Source of the DNA: Takakia lepidozioides
Taxonomy: Eukaryota; Streptophyta; Takakiopsida; Takakiales; Takakiaceae
Assembly: GCA_030704615.1 (NCBI GenBank)
Contig: JAKLZA010000332.1
Location: forward strand, 1-21,175
Length of the DNA stretch: 21,175 nt
Reading direction: 5' to 3'
The translations under genes and the position numbers were made by a program. This document shows positions 1 through 7,521 of this stretch, in pieces (the stretch's first letter is position 1; the number at the start of each line of letters is the position of its first letter). The notes under the pieces are model-generated. The model was not told where the DNA came from, searched no databases, and saw nothing but the letters and a program-made list of their open reading frames with translations.

Positions 1-17
1 AGTTTGAGATCTGCCAC

Positions 18-81
18 CGAAGTCCATCCCCCCGGATGGAAATTCGGCGCCGCATTTACATCGAAGAGGGGATGGACTTCG
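18..81. repeat. Stem-loop enclosing a variant 18-bp palindrome
   Basis: A perfect 14-bp inverted repeat (CGAAGTCCATCCCC at 18-31, GGGGATGGACTTCG at 68-81) encloses a one-base variant of the palindrome AAATGCGGYRCCGCATTT (about 40-57, with TTCGG in place of TGCGG). The palindrome is the same one that forms the arrays at 1.2 and 7.5 kb, so this is its leftmost copy in the window. Its function is unknown. Confidence 0.6.
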
Positions 82-215
82 TCGTGTCCAGTGGCTATCG
101 GCCCACCTGGCAGTGACTGCCCATAGTTTGCATGGCAGGGTAGGAAACTGAAACGGCTACATTCATGAAGCAGCCAATCTTCATCGGTCCAGGATCCTGT
201 AGGGGGGGAATTTAA

Positions 216-917
216 ATGTGCCCTGGAGTGTTTGTGAGGAATTGCAGCGTTAGCTTGAACTTTTTCCAGCCACCGCGCTGCTCCTCCTCCATCCGGGAGC
301 TACTGTCATTGAGCGTACTCCGCTACTCTTTTTCAAGGATGCCGTGCCGCCGAAATCCAGCCGACTGCCCTTATCATGGCCACGATTATGCTATGTTCAA
401 ACCAGAATCAGGAGACATCATTGTCTGGCTCTTTGTTTTCACAGACGCTGCTGGAATCAAGCAAGAGTCTTTGCGCGCAATGGAGTATCTGGAGGGCTAT
501 TACCGCTTTGAGCGAGGTGAGGGCGAGGGTCAATGCGGTCCGTGGGTCCTGAAAATTGTTGACCTCGATATACCAAGCTGGAAAGGGATGCCGGACAGAT
601 CACGCACGGCCTCGCTTTGGCGCCGGAACTGCTGCCAGTGGACCAGGGAGGACGGCACCGGGGAAAACTATATACGTGCAGATCACTCCGCTCTTCCAGT
701 GTATGGAGACATTCGGCTGAGTTGCGAAGACGAATCGCACGGGCACATGAGGCCCACAGTGACCTTGTCAATGTATGATGGTGGTATCATTGATGGACAT
801 GACATTGTCGTCGGCTCCAGCAAGGGCAGCAGAACGACCGAATTGCAGTTTACCTCGAGGTGCCGCAGCAGTGATGAGCTTGTTTTGAGGGGTATCGAAG
901 TTCCGTCGACTTGGTGA
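216..917 (+). CDS. Hypothetical protein, possibly a 3'-terminal exon
   Basis: An open frame of 233 codons that I do not recognise. The most protein-like stretch is roughly residues 50-120 (it includes HDYAMFKPESGD and GPWVLKIVDLDIPSW). The N-terminus is doubtful. A splice-acceptor-like TTTTTCCAG ends at about 271, and another frame between 272 and 360 also reads plausibly, so the real exon may begin there or the copy may be frame-shifted. An AATAAA about 70 bp after the stop fits the end of a plus-strand transcript. No signal peptide, membrane segment or known motif is visible. It lies between two palindrome sites, so it may belong to the same mobile element, but nothing proves that. Confidence 0.35.
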   Translation: MCPGVFVRNCSVSLNFFQPPRCSSSIRELLSLSVLRYSFSRMPCRRNPADCPYHGHDYAMFKPESGDIIVWLFVFTDAAGIKQESLRAMEYLEGYYRFERGEGEGQCGPWVLKIVDLDIPSWKGMPDRSRTASLWRRNCCQWTREDGTGENYIRADHSALPVYGDIRLSCEDESHGHMRPTVTLSMYDGGIIDGHDIVVGSSKGSRTTELQFTSRCRSSDELVLRGIEVPSTW

Positions 918-986
918 AGCCCATGTAGAAGGAGGAAGGGCTTAGTTTTGTCTGCAGTTGGTAAATGTGAGACATCGTGTCCGATC

Positions 987-992
987 AATAAA
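987..992 (+). terminator. Polyadenylation-type signal AATAAA
   Basis: AATAAA lies 70 bp downstream of the stop codon at 917 and is followed by a T/G-rich stretch (1005-1035), as expected for a plant-type 3' end. Plant signals are degenerate, so this is only suggestive. Confidence 0.35.
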
Positions 993-1174
993 CCCATCGT
1001 ACCTCACTTCTGTGTGATTGTGTTTCATTCTGTTGAATAACTGTCGGAATTGGCCCACTGTTTACAATTTGATGTCTCATTTCTACAATGTGTCTGTCCG
1101 GATGAATATAGCAGAGTAACCGGTATGTGAGTCATGTGTCAAGAATATACCAGAGTAACGCCATGGGGACAAGG

Positions 1175-1879
1175 AAATGCGGTGCATCCCGCATTTCCAT
1201 GTCGGCAAAATTGTGTGAAATGCGGTGCATCATTTCGTCCAGGTACACGAAATACCAACACGGGTCTATAAATTGGACAGACAACGAGGTTGGCATTGCA
1301 AATGCGGCGACGCATTTCCAGCTTGGCAATGGAAACTTCTTTTTGGACAAGGGAATGCGGTGCCGCATTTCCGTCCAACACTTCGAAAAGTGTGACATTT
1401 CCGACCAGCGCGATGGAATGCGTTACCGCATTTCCGTGAGAGGGTCTGCAAATGGACAAATTGCGATGTCCGTTCTGGAAATGCGGCGCCGCATTTCCAT
1501 GTCCGTCATCGACTTTTTTTTTACAATGGAATGCGGTGCCAATTTTTGCTGATGGGCCTGCAGTTCGAACAACGACCATCCCCAATATGGAAATGCGGCA
1601 CCGCATTTTCAATTCCGCCATCTCGACCTCCTTGTTCGACCTCCTTGTTCGACCTCTGTAAGCGTGGTGGCATCCATGCAATGAGCGGGAGAGGCCAAAA
1701 CTGGCGTGTGGACAAAGGAAATTTTGGAAATGCGGCACCGCATTTCCAATCGATTACTTTTTACTATGCCAACATTGAAATGGAAAATTTAGTCCCTCCC
1801 CTGTTTTGGAAATGCGGTGCCGCATTTCCAAAAGAGGTTCTTAGAGTTGCCAAAATTTTGGAAATGCGGTGCCCCATTT
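1175..1879. repeat. Diverged array of the 18-bp palindrome (11 copies)
   Basis: Eleven full or mutated copies of AAATGCGGYRCCGCATTT are centred near 1185, 1226, 1308, 1361, 1424, 1487, 1537, 1599, 1736, 1818 and 1870. The best preserved are at 1479-1496, 1591-1608, 1728-1745 and 1810-1827. Sequence between copies is largely unrelated, unlike the tight array at 7.5-9.2 kb. Open frames crossing the block encode only the repeat and are not genes. The array lies just beyond the 3' end of the minus-strand methyltransferase-like gene. Confidence 0.85.
1624..1656. repeat. 13-bp direct tandem repeat
   Basis: CGACCTCCTTGTT occurs twice in tandem (1624-1636, 1637-1649), followed by a partial third unit CGACCTC. 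It sits in the widest gap between palindromes of the first array. Confidence 0.8.
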
Positions 1880-2016
1880 CTGATTTTGGGAGCGTCGTGG
1901 TTTGGGCGATTGTGTGGCTGGAATGCACACTGGAGAGGGGTCACGAATGTCGGCAGAATTTCCTTTATATACTCTGGAAGAGAATTTACATTTACAGAGA
2001 CTTCATTAAAATTCTA

Positions 2017-2473
2017 TTAATCTTGAAAATCATCCGAATCCTCATCCTGTTCTAGACTGTCCTGCTCCGCCTCCACCCCTCAGTGCCTTTCTCATCTCCA
2101 GCGGACTGCTCGTTGGCCAGGCTTTCGAAAATCCCATCTTCCCCTTGCGGAACTGTCCATCTCACCTCCGTTGGGTCGTCTTCCTCCCTGTCTGCGTCGC
2201 TCTCATCCGCTGAATCACATATGTACTTTCACCTGTCTGTTGTCCTGTCTTTCTTTCCTTATCCTTCTGTCCTCCCTAGCCCTCTCCAAAATCTGCTCTA
2301 CTTTACTGGGATTCTCACTTCTTCTAATCGCTGTATTTGCGAGTTTAGCTGCATAACTAGGAAGGGAGTAGTCCCTCACCGGGCTCGTCATGAAGTCGGC
2401 CCTCGCAAAGAACGGGACATTCTTCCTGGCAGGAAGTGTAGGCCCTACATGTTTCGACCCGGACCCTGCAATC
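2017..2473 (-). CDS. Exon 10: C-terminal acidic and basic tail
   Basis: Acceptor TGTGCAG joins exon 9 in phase (GA plus G). The peptide has a hydrophilic helix (ENPSKVEQILERAREDRR, IRKERQDNRQ) and then an acidic tail (DSADESDADREEDD), ending QDEDSDDFQD before TAA at 2019-2017. Two frame changes are needed, near 2218 and in a G-run near 2080. No known domain is seen. A similar acid-rich C-terminus is common in nuclear proteins. Confidence 0.5.
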
Positions 2474-2578
2474 CTGCACATGACAATCATCAACGAGACT
2501 AATGAGAACCACAGTCGGGAAATTCGTTTGACATAAATGACCCAGAAGGCTTTGCAAACTTACAATGTTTGCACTCAC

Positions 2579-2774
2579 TCGTATTCCGGGTTCTCCTCCG
2601 CATCAATGTCCACTGTGTCTTCCTCGGACTCCGACGAATCCGAGGAGACTTCCGCTCTGTCGGGAGCCTTAACATTCCGTTGCAGCCCTTCCAGATGGGA
2701 TCCCCACACGGATGAATCCTCCTCGTAGGCAAAGAGGTGCCGGTCGGAAAACCGCCCAGCCCACATTGAGGCAC
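2579..2774 (-). CDS. Exon 9: end of SAM-binding region and acidic segment
   Basis: Acceptor TAACAG. The junction with exon 8 restores CGTG followed by ASMWAGRFSDRHLFAYEED, where an acidic residue after a strand is expected to contact the SAM ribose. This cross-intron match is the strongest support for the exon model and the domain call. The rest is Ser/Asp/Glu-rich (SSDSSESEEDTVDID). A TGA at 2577-2575 would end the frame, but the strong donor GTGAGT at 2578 and the phase-matched exon 10 argue for splicing. Confidence 0.6.
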
Positions 2775-2876
2775 CTGTTACAATGCCATCCACACATTAC
2801 CACATGGCGCTTCAGATGTTGCGAACTACATCCTAACGAGAATTTGCAGAACAGCATAGATCAAGATTCTGCATAC

Positions 2877-3142
2877 CTGTCCCACAGATGAGGTCGAGCA
2901 CTGTGCCCTCCACGTCTGTGCATGTCTCCATAATTGTCTGAATGAAGGCAGGGCTCCGAGTCCGTGAGTACCGCAGGGGTTCCGTTGAAGTGAGGCTATG
3001 AGGGAGAAGTTCCTTGGGAACGTTGTTTGAACAGAACGTCGTAATCGAGTGGGTCGCAGTTCGGGTCAACCTTTCCTCCCTCCTTCCGGAAAGCAAAGGT
3101 GGAGTTCTCCTTCACAAAGCAGTATGCATCGAACTGCTTCGT
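2877..3142 (-). CDS. Exon 8: methyltransferase SAM-binding motif I
   Basis: Acceptor TATGCAG, then TKQFDAYCFVKENSTFAFRK. The frame changes near 3030, and the new frame carries SPAFIQTIMETCTDVEG followed by VLDLICGTG. The last glycine codon is split by intron 8 (donor GTATGC at 2876). A helix followed by VLDxxCGTG is the classic SAM-binding loop. In permuted N6-adenine/N4-cytosine methyltransferases it comes after the catalytic motif, as here. Confidence 0.65.
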
Positions 3143-3174
3143 CTGCATACACAGGGGGAAAACGATTAGAAACC

Positions 3175-3192
3175 GAATGCGGCACCGCATTT
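3175..3192. repeat. Intronic copy of the 18-bp palindrome (intron 7)
   Basis: GAATGCGGCACCGCATTT differs from the consensus at the first base and lies inside the 97-nt intron 3143-3239 of the minus-strand gene. Confidence 0.8.
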
Positions 3193-3239
3193 GAAAACAC
3201 CCAAGCAAATGAATGGACGAGTGCCAGTGTCGTAATCAC

Positions 3240-4356
3240 CTTCTTCCCTTCCGACCGAAGGCCCAGTGTGTTGATGCACGTCCACTTCTTTTTCAGAATC
3301 GGGACGGCGCTCTTGCGGGTCCACTTCGCAATTCCTGTCTGAGTGTTTTTTCCTCTGCTCGCCAGGACAACCACACAGCCTCTGTCGTCCAACACCATGC
3401 GGGCAAGCCCGAATCCTTTCTTCCAAAAGTCCTCCGAGTACCTGTTCCAAGATGGCAAAGCTTGCAGTCCTTCCACAGGCTCTCCGTCCGGAATATCCAA
3501 GATGATCATATCGCAAGACCACTCGGTGGCATTTCCGCCCCTCCTACAATCCTTGTCTGCACACACCCTCTCAAGAACGAGACCATATTCTGAAATCCTG
3601 GGGTGTCGGAAGGCTCTTCGGCAGTCGCCTTCTTCAGTGCTCTGCCCTTCAGACCCTCCATGGTCTTCATGTATGCCAACTTGGCTGCCCGTCCATCCAA
3701 AGCCGCCAAGAAACTCTCATTTACACACTGGACTACTGTTTCGGGAGCCACTTTCGGCCTCTTCATTTCCACCGGCTCGAAAGGGTGCCCCCCTGGGGGG
3801 TTGAAGAGTGCCTTCTTTGCCGAGCCAGTTCTCGTGCCTCTCGTGACAACGGGCACAGGGGAGGCAGCCTGCGTTTGGGGGGGTGGGCTGGTTGCAAAGT
3901 CTCCATCGGAGTCCTCTTCCTCACCCTCTTCCTGAACAGGCTGTTTCTGCTTCTTCGTTTTGGCGGGTGTCACAACAGCTGCTCCTTGCTGGCGAGTCCT
4001 CTTCTTCGACCCCTTCTGTTGGGCCTGCACAGCTGCATCCACCGTCTTTTGTGCCATCTCAGCTGCCTTTCTGGATTCTTCCAGAGCAGCAGATTCCTTT
4101 GCCGACTTTGGCCCAGCAGGGACACGTCTTTCCTTTCTCTTCTCTTCTGCCAAGGCGTGCAGATCTTTCTCAGACTCGTCAACAATACCGCCAGACATGT
4201 CCAGGTACCACGGGCATCCAACGAGATGCGCGGGATGCCATTGTTTCTGCATCTCGGGTGTGTAGACACAGCTTGGGCCCGCCACGGTCCAAGCCATGAA
4301 GAACGGGGGCTCTTGAGCCAGGGCCCCTGTCTGAAGGAGCACGTATTTCATATACC
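3240..4356 (-). CDS. Exon 7: linker with NLS-like clusters and methyltransferase motif IV-like strand
   Basis: The exon starts YMKYVLLQTGALAQEPPFFM. A long linker follows with an Ala/Lys/Glu coiled stretch (EKRKERRVPAGPKSAKESAA), basic clusters (SKKRTRQQ, KTKKQKQ) that could direct nuclear import, and an acidic run (EEGEEEDSDGD). After an apparent frame change near 3585 comes CDMIILDIPDGEP (DMIILDIP at 3512-3489). It lies where amino-methyltransferases carry (D/N/S)PP(Y/F/W), but here reads DIPD. GFGLARMVLDDRGCVVVLAS follows as a second strand-like segment. Donor GTGATT follows 3240. The altered catalytic tetrapeptide makes enzymatic activity uncertain. Confidence 0.6.
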
Positions 4357-4428
4357 TGCAAGGCAGTCAGCATGCGTGAGCAAAGTTGAGACCAACCTAC
4401 TGCAGAGTGCACCGAAAACATAAAATGC

Positions 4429-4446
4429 GAATGCGGTGCCGCATTT
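4429..4446. repeat. Intronic copy of the 18-bp palindrome (intron 6)
   Basis: GAATGCGGTGCCGCATTT lies inside intron 4357-4479 of the minus-strand gene. Confidence 0.8.
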
Positions 4447-4479
4447 CCGAGACAAACCTCGTAACCAGGCTTCGCATAC

Positions 4480-4713
4480 AAGGGCAGCTGTGCTTCACCT
4501 GTAAACAATTCGCATTGCAGCTTTCCCCGCTCCTCCTGATGTGTAAACTCCACGCTCCTTCTTGCTGTCTGTAGCTCTCTGGCGAAAAGGTTGTCCTTGT
4601 ACGCACATCTGAAACGTGTCACGTAGTCTTCCAATGTCTGTGTTCCATCCCATTTGACGTACAAGCCGAACGAATTTGTGTGCATTACGACTTGCTCCTT
4701 CGCATTCGACATT
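4480..4713 (-). CDS. Exon 6 of the ParB/methyltransferase-like gene
   Basis: The acceptor ATCGCAG precedes VMSNAKEQVVMHTNSFGLYV. I chose the donor GTATGC at 4479 because its two-base phase joins exon 7 in frame (QLPL to YMKYVLLQTG). The alternative GTTTGT further on would give the wrong frame. The following intron contains a palindrome copy at 4429-4446. Confidence 0.6.
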
Positions 4714-4798
4714 ACCTGCGATTCCCAAATGCATTGTCACGTAGCAGTTCAGGGAATTCATTTCAGAAAAGCAAATCTGGGGAAGTACCTTGAATTAC

Positions 4799-4945
4799 CT
4801 GGAACCACCAAGTCATGCGGTTGAGCCACACATCCACTGCAGGGTCGGAAACTTCGAGTGGAAAAGACCACATTGTCCTTATGCTCTCGGATGCATTCCA
4901 GATCGACAGCCACCGTGTCTGCCATTTCCGATCCAATGTCAGGAG
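4799..4945 (-). CDS. Exon 5 of the ParB/methyltransferase-like gene
   Basis: Forty-nine codons run from acceptor CTTCCAG to donor GTAATT, both in phase 0. The peptide is unusually Trp-rich (six Trp, for example LDRKWQTRWLSIWNASES and NRMTWWFQ). The upstream intron is only 53 nt. No family is recognised. Confidence 0.6.
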
Positions 4946-4998
4946 CTGGAAGAGAGTGGCTATTGCTAGGAAGGAACTTCAGTGCATTGAAACCTCAC

Positions 4999-5283
4999 CT
5001 TCTCTTTCGCCTCCACACATGCCGTTGAGAGGTGATGCAGTTTCTCCAATTGCATGGTCGGCTGCATGGCCCGAGAATAGTGTTTTGCAATCTCGGGGAT
5101 GAAGTCCTTTCCAAGTGCCGGATCTGCAATTGCCACCAGCTTCACAAGCTTTGACTTGTATTTGGTTCTGGACTTGACACCGGCTTCCTTCAAGTGCTCA
5201 GTCAATGACTGCAACGTTTTGACCTGCCCCTCACTTTCCATGAAGAAGCGTTTGGCATGGGCCAAATCCAGCTTGATGTTTGA
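4999..5283 (-). CDS. Exon 4 of the ParB/methyltransferase-like gene
   Basis: An intact 95-codon exon runs from acceptor TTGGCAG to donor GTGAGG. It is rich in Lys/Leu/Ala (DLAHAKRFFMESEGQ, KYKSKLVKLVAIADPALGK, LHHLSTACVEAKEK) and predicted by eye to be mainly helical. ParB proteins carry a helical DNA-binding region after the nuclease-like domain. Whether this is its counterpart cannot be decided by eye. Confidence 0.65.
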
Positions 5284-5383
5284 CTGCCAACAAAAACATG
5301 CAGAAGCGTTACATTCGATTCATGTGGAAAGATTACTGGAAATTGGGGAAGGATGAGCAGAGGGAAATTGGAGGACGACTTAC

Positions 5384-5541
5384 TTCGTATATCACCTCCA
5401 CCATTCCATCCATAGTGAGACGATACCATGTCCGGTCTGTTTTTGCAACGGCTTTCTGAATGAGCTCAGTGAGACCAGTTTTTCCTCACCCTGTACAGCA
5501 TATGTGCCATGTGGGTATGCACGTACGCATTCTCAGTGACC
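5384..5541 (-). CDS. Exon 3 of the ParB/methyltransferase-like gene
   Basis: Acceptor CTTGCAG ends at 5542 and donor GTAAGT begins at 5383. The exon reads VTENAYVHTHMAHMLYRV, then, after an apparent one-base change in the A-run near 5479, GLTELIQKAVAKTDRTWY and ends GMVEVIYE in phase 0. No domain is recognised; it continues the region after the DGNHR motif. Confidence 0.6.
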
Positions 5542-5602
5542 CTGCAAGGCACACTCTCCAGTTCAGTACACGGAAGCACGGAAACAAACCAGAATGGAAA
5601 CG

Positions 5603-5620
5603 AAATGCGGCACCGCATTT
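5603..5620. repeat. Intronic copy of the 18-bp palindrome (intron 2)
   Basis: AAATGCGGCACCGCATTT, an exact consensus copy, lies inside intron 5542-5652 of the minus-strand gene. Confidence 0.8.
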
Positions 5621-5652
5621 CGAACGTGCTAGGGAGGGTATGAGTATCTTAC

Positions 5653-6900
5653 GAGTTGAGGTCCGCCATGGCATTTCTTGAGCAGGGAGGAGTCTGCCGC
5701 CTTCACCTTCAGGATGACACACTCCACCATGTAATGCCAGCCAATGTGCTTGGCATGGTTCTGCTTGATGTACTCCCACCAGGCGAGAAGTCGGTGATTC
5801 CCGTCCCACACAAAGAACATTTTACCCGACATATGGCCGAAGTCTGGATCACCCTTCAGCGTCGCCTCGAATTCGTCGTTGCGAGTGTGCAGTGGGTATC
5901 CCACGTTGACAATTCATCGGCAGTGGGTCCACGAGTTTCGCCGTCCTCATTCTCATGGAAACGTAAAACGCTGCCGATCCCAGACGGTACCCTTCTCGAA
6001 ATGCGAACTTGAGCTTATCCACATCTCCGGGAAGGGCCTGCCTGACGATGGGAAGGGAGACCATGCGACAGAGTGGGATTCGAAGAGTCCGCTGGAATAC
6101 CCTGCTGCCCAGAACTCTGCCAATGCTACTGTGTGTCTCCTCCAACATTTTATCCGCTGCACTTTTGAAATCCTCCGGAGACATGTCTGTAGGTGCCGGT
6201 AGTGGCTGAGCAGCTGGAGCATCCTCAACTGGAGCTGCACTCTGGGGCCTGTCTGCGGGCAATTCTGCCATTGCAGAGGCCTCCTCCGGGCCTGCTTGCT
6301 CATCGGTGGTGAGGTCTTGCTGCGAACGTTGAGCGGCAGCACCCTCCTCCGGTACCAAATCGAGATCAACGGTCGATCCCATTGCCTTCGCTGCAGCAGA
6401 GTCGGCCCCAACATCTGCAGGCGGGAAATCCTCCAGGAACTGAGCTTCAGCTCGTGGAAGCGGTTTTGCGGGAGATTGTTCGCCGTCGCCCTGATTGCCT
6501 TCTGCTTCCTCATCCTTGCAGGTGAAGGTGTCTGCTGCAATTGAATCTGTCTTCTACCCTGCTGCTTCATTCGCGTTGGGGGGGGTGAATCGGCCTGAGC
6601 CGGTTCAGAAGCCAGTAGAGGGACGGGCTGCTTCTTCTTCGACTTTGCTGGAGAAGGGCCCGACCCCTGCTGGCGATTCTCCATGACCGAAGAACGCGAG
6701 TCGATCTCTGGGGCTTTGAACTTGCCCTTCGAAGACGCGTCTTTGAATCGCACAGGGCTAGGCCCGGCAGGAATACCCGCGCTCGGGGATCGGGTGGGTG
6801 TACGTGCTGCAGCTAGCTCCTCGGACTCTTCCTGCGGCTCTTCGGATTCCTGCGATCCCTCCAGCACGTCCACCTTTCCTGTTAGGCATGCAAACATGTT
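5653..6900 (-). CDS. Exon 2: disordered region and ParB-like DGNHR motif
   Basis: The acceptor TGCAG precedes AACATGTTTGCA in phase 0. The first 110 or so codons are Ser/Pro/Glu-rich (SQESEEPQEESEEL, TRSPSAGIPAGPSP) and look disordered. The frame changes between 6560 and 6516, and the new frame runs to about 5910 (for example DMSPEDFKSAADKMLEE). A second change near 5908 leads into the segment with FVWDGNHRLLAWWEYI (DGNHRLLA at 5805-5782), which resembles the GxHR motif of ParB/Srx-fold proteins. A third change near 5676, in a run of A, sets the phase that fits exon 3. Donor GTAAGA follows 5653. Confidence 0.6.
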
Positions 6901-7003
6901 CTGCATTCAAGTCTCCTAGCATTCAGTCTAAGAATTACAGAAGCAAAATGGGGGGTTCGGTGCTCGATCAGCTGCGCGCAGCCCGATCGCATGGAGCTCT
7001 CAC

Positions 7004-7087
7004 TGGTGGCTGGGTTGCCTGAGTGGCCTGCTGCTCGGAGATGGCAATCTCCTCCTGTAGACGCATCTGCTTCCTCCCCTTCGGCAT
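7004..7087 (-). CDS. Exon 1 of the ParB/methyltransferase-like gene
   Basis: The exon opens with MPKGRKQMRLQEE, a basic then Gln/Glu-rich helix-like start, and runs to the donor GTGAG at 7003-6999 in phase 0. Translation could begin at the second ATG (MRLQEE). The same frame is open for about 20 codons upstream and is very basic, so an earlier start or 5' exon is possible. The ATG near 7170 is out of frame with this exon. Confidence 0.5.
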
Positions 7088-7260
7088 TGGCCTACGTCCG
7101 AAGTATAATTTCCGGAGCTTGCGACGAGGTCTCGTGGTGCACGAACTCCCCCCCTCTCAGGTTCGAGCATAAGAAGAACAGAGAGAGGGAAAAGGGGCAA
7201 AGAGTGCAGATGGAAAGGGCGCGAGAGGGGTGACTGAGGAGACACGACAAAAGTAGATGA
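7088..7260 (-). promoter_or_regulatory. Pyrimidine-rich leader of the minus-strand gene
   Basis: Read on the minus strand, 7250-7170 is strongly C/T-rich (TTCCCTCTCTCTGTTCTTCTT near 7190-7170), as in many plant 5' leaders and initiator regions. No TATA box is evident. Between here and the palindrome array (7260-7520) I see no gene. Confidence 0.3.
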
Positions 7261-7521
7261 AACGGCGGTGATGCACCACTTGGGTTCGAAAGGGTTGGAC
7301 GAAAGTGTCTCCTCGTGGACTTTGCGTCATTACGAAATTCGAATCGTTCAGGGTACGCCTGCCGTCCGAAAAACAAACATCATTATCCAACGGTCAGGCC
7401 GCGCCGCCTCATGCCCCTTCAGTCAGATAGAGTGCCGACATGTGCAGCAATTCCGTTGCTCCACGTGTTCACATTTCAAGGCATTTCCGTCCCAGCGTCT
7501 GATGAGTTGGAGCGAAAATGC

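Larger units (their letters stand above)
2017..7087 (-). pseudogene. ParB-like / permuted methyltransferase-like protein, ten exons, frame-disrupted copy
   Basis: I assembled this gene by joining protein-like minus-strand segments across GT-AG introns. The exons are 7087-7004, 6900-5653, 5541-5384, 5283-4999, 4945-4799, 4713-4480, 4356-3240, 3142-2877, 2774-2579 and 2473-2017. Introns are 53-123 nt and their phases agree at nearly every junction. The product would be about 1,400 residues. It has a basic N-terminus, a Pro/Ser/acidic region, a DGNHRLLA motif typical of ParB/sulfiredoxin folds, a middle region, a Lys/Arg-rich linker resembling a nuclear localisation signal, then DMIILDIP followed by VLDLICGTG. 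That order matches permuted DNA amino-methyltransferases. An acidic tail ends the protein. About eight single-base frame changes (near 6540, 5908, 5676, 5479, 3585, 3030, 2218 and 2080) make this copy a likely pseudogene unless they are assembly errors. Three introns hold the 18-bp palindrome. Domain names rest on motifs only. Confidence 0.65.

Noticed and set aside
1127-1738. Open frames across the first palindrome array
   Set aside because: Same repeat-derived peptides and no independent protein signature.
3343-4423. Plus-strand open frames opposite exon 7
   Set aside because: They mirror a low-complexity Ala/Lys/Glu-rich exon on the minus strand and show no motifs.
2017-7087. Bacterial contamination or integrated phage, suggested by ParB plus methyltransferase
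   Set aside because: Nine phase-compatible GT-AG introns, no ribosome-binding sites or operon packing, and linkage to plant-type elements point to a nuclear locus.
7150-7300. tRNA-like T-loop strings (GGTTCGA)
   Set aside because: No matching acceptor, D or anticodon stems could be folded around them.
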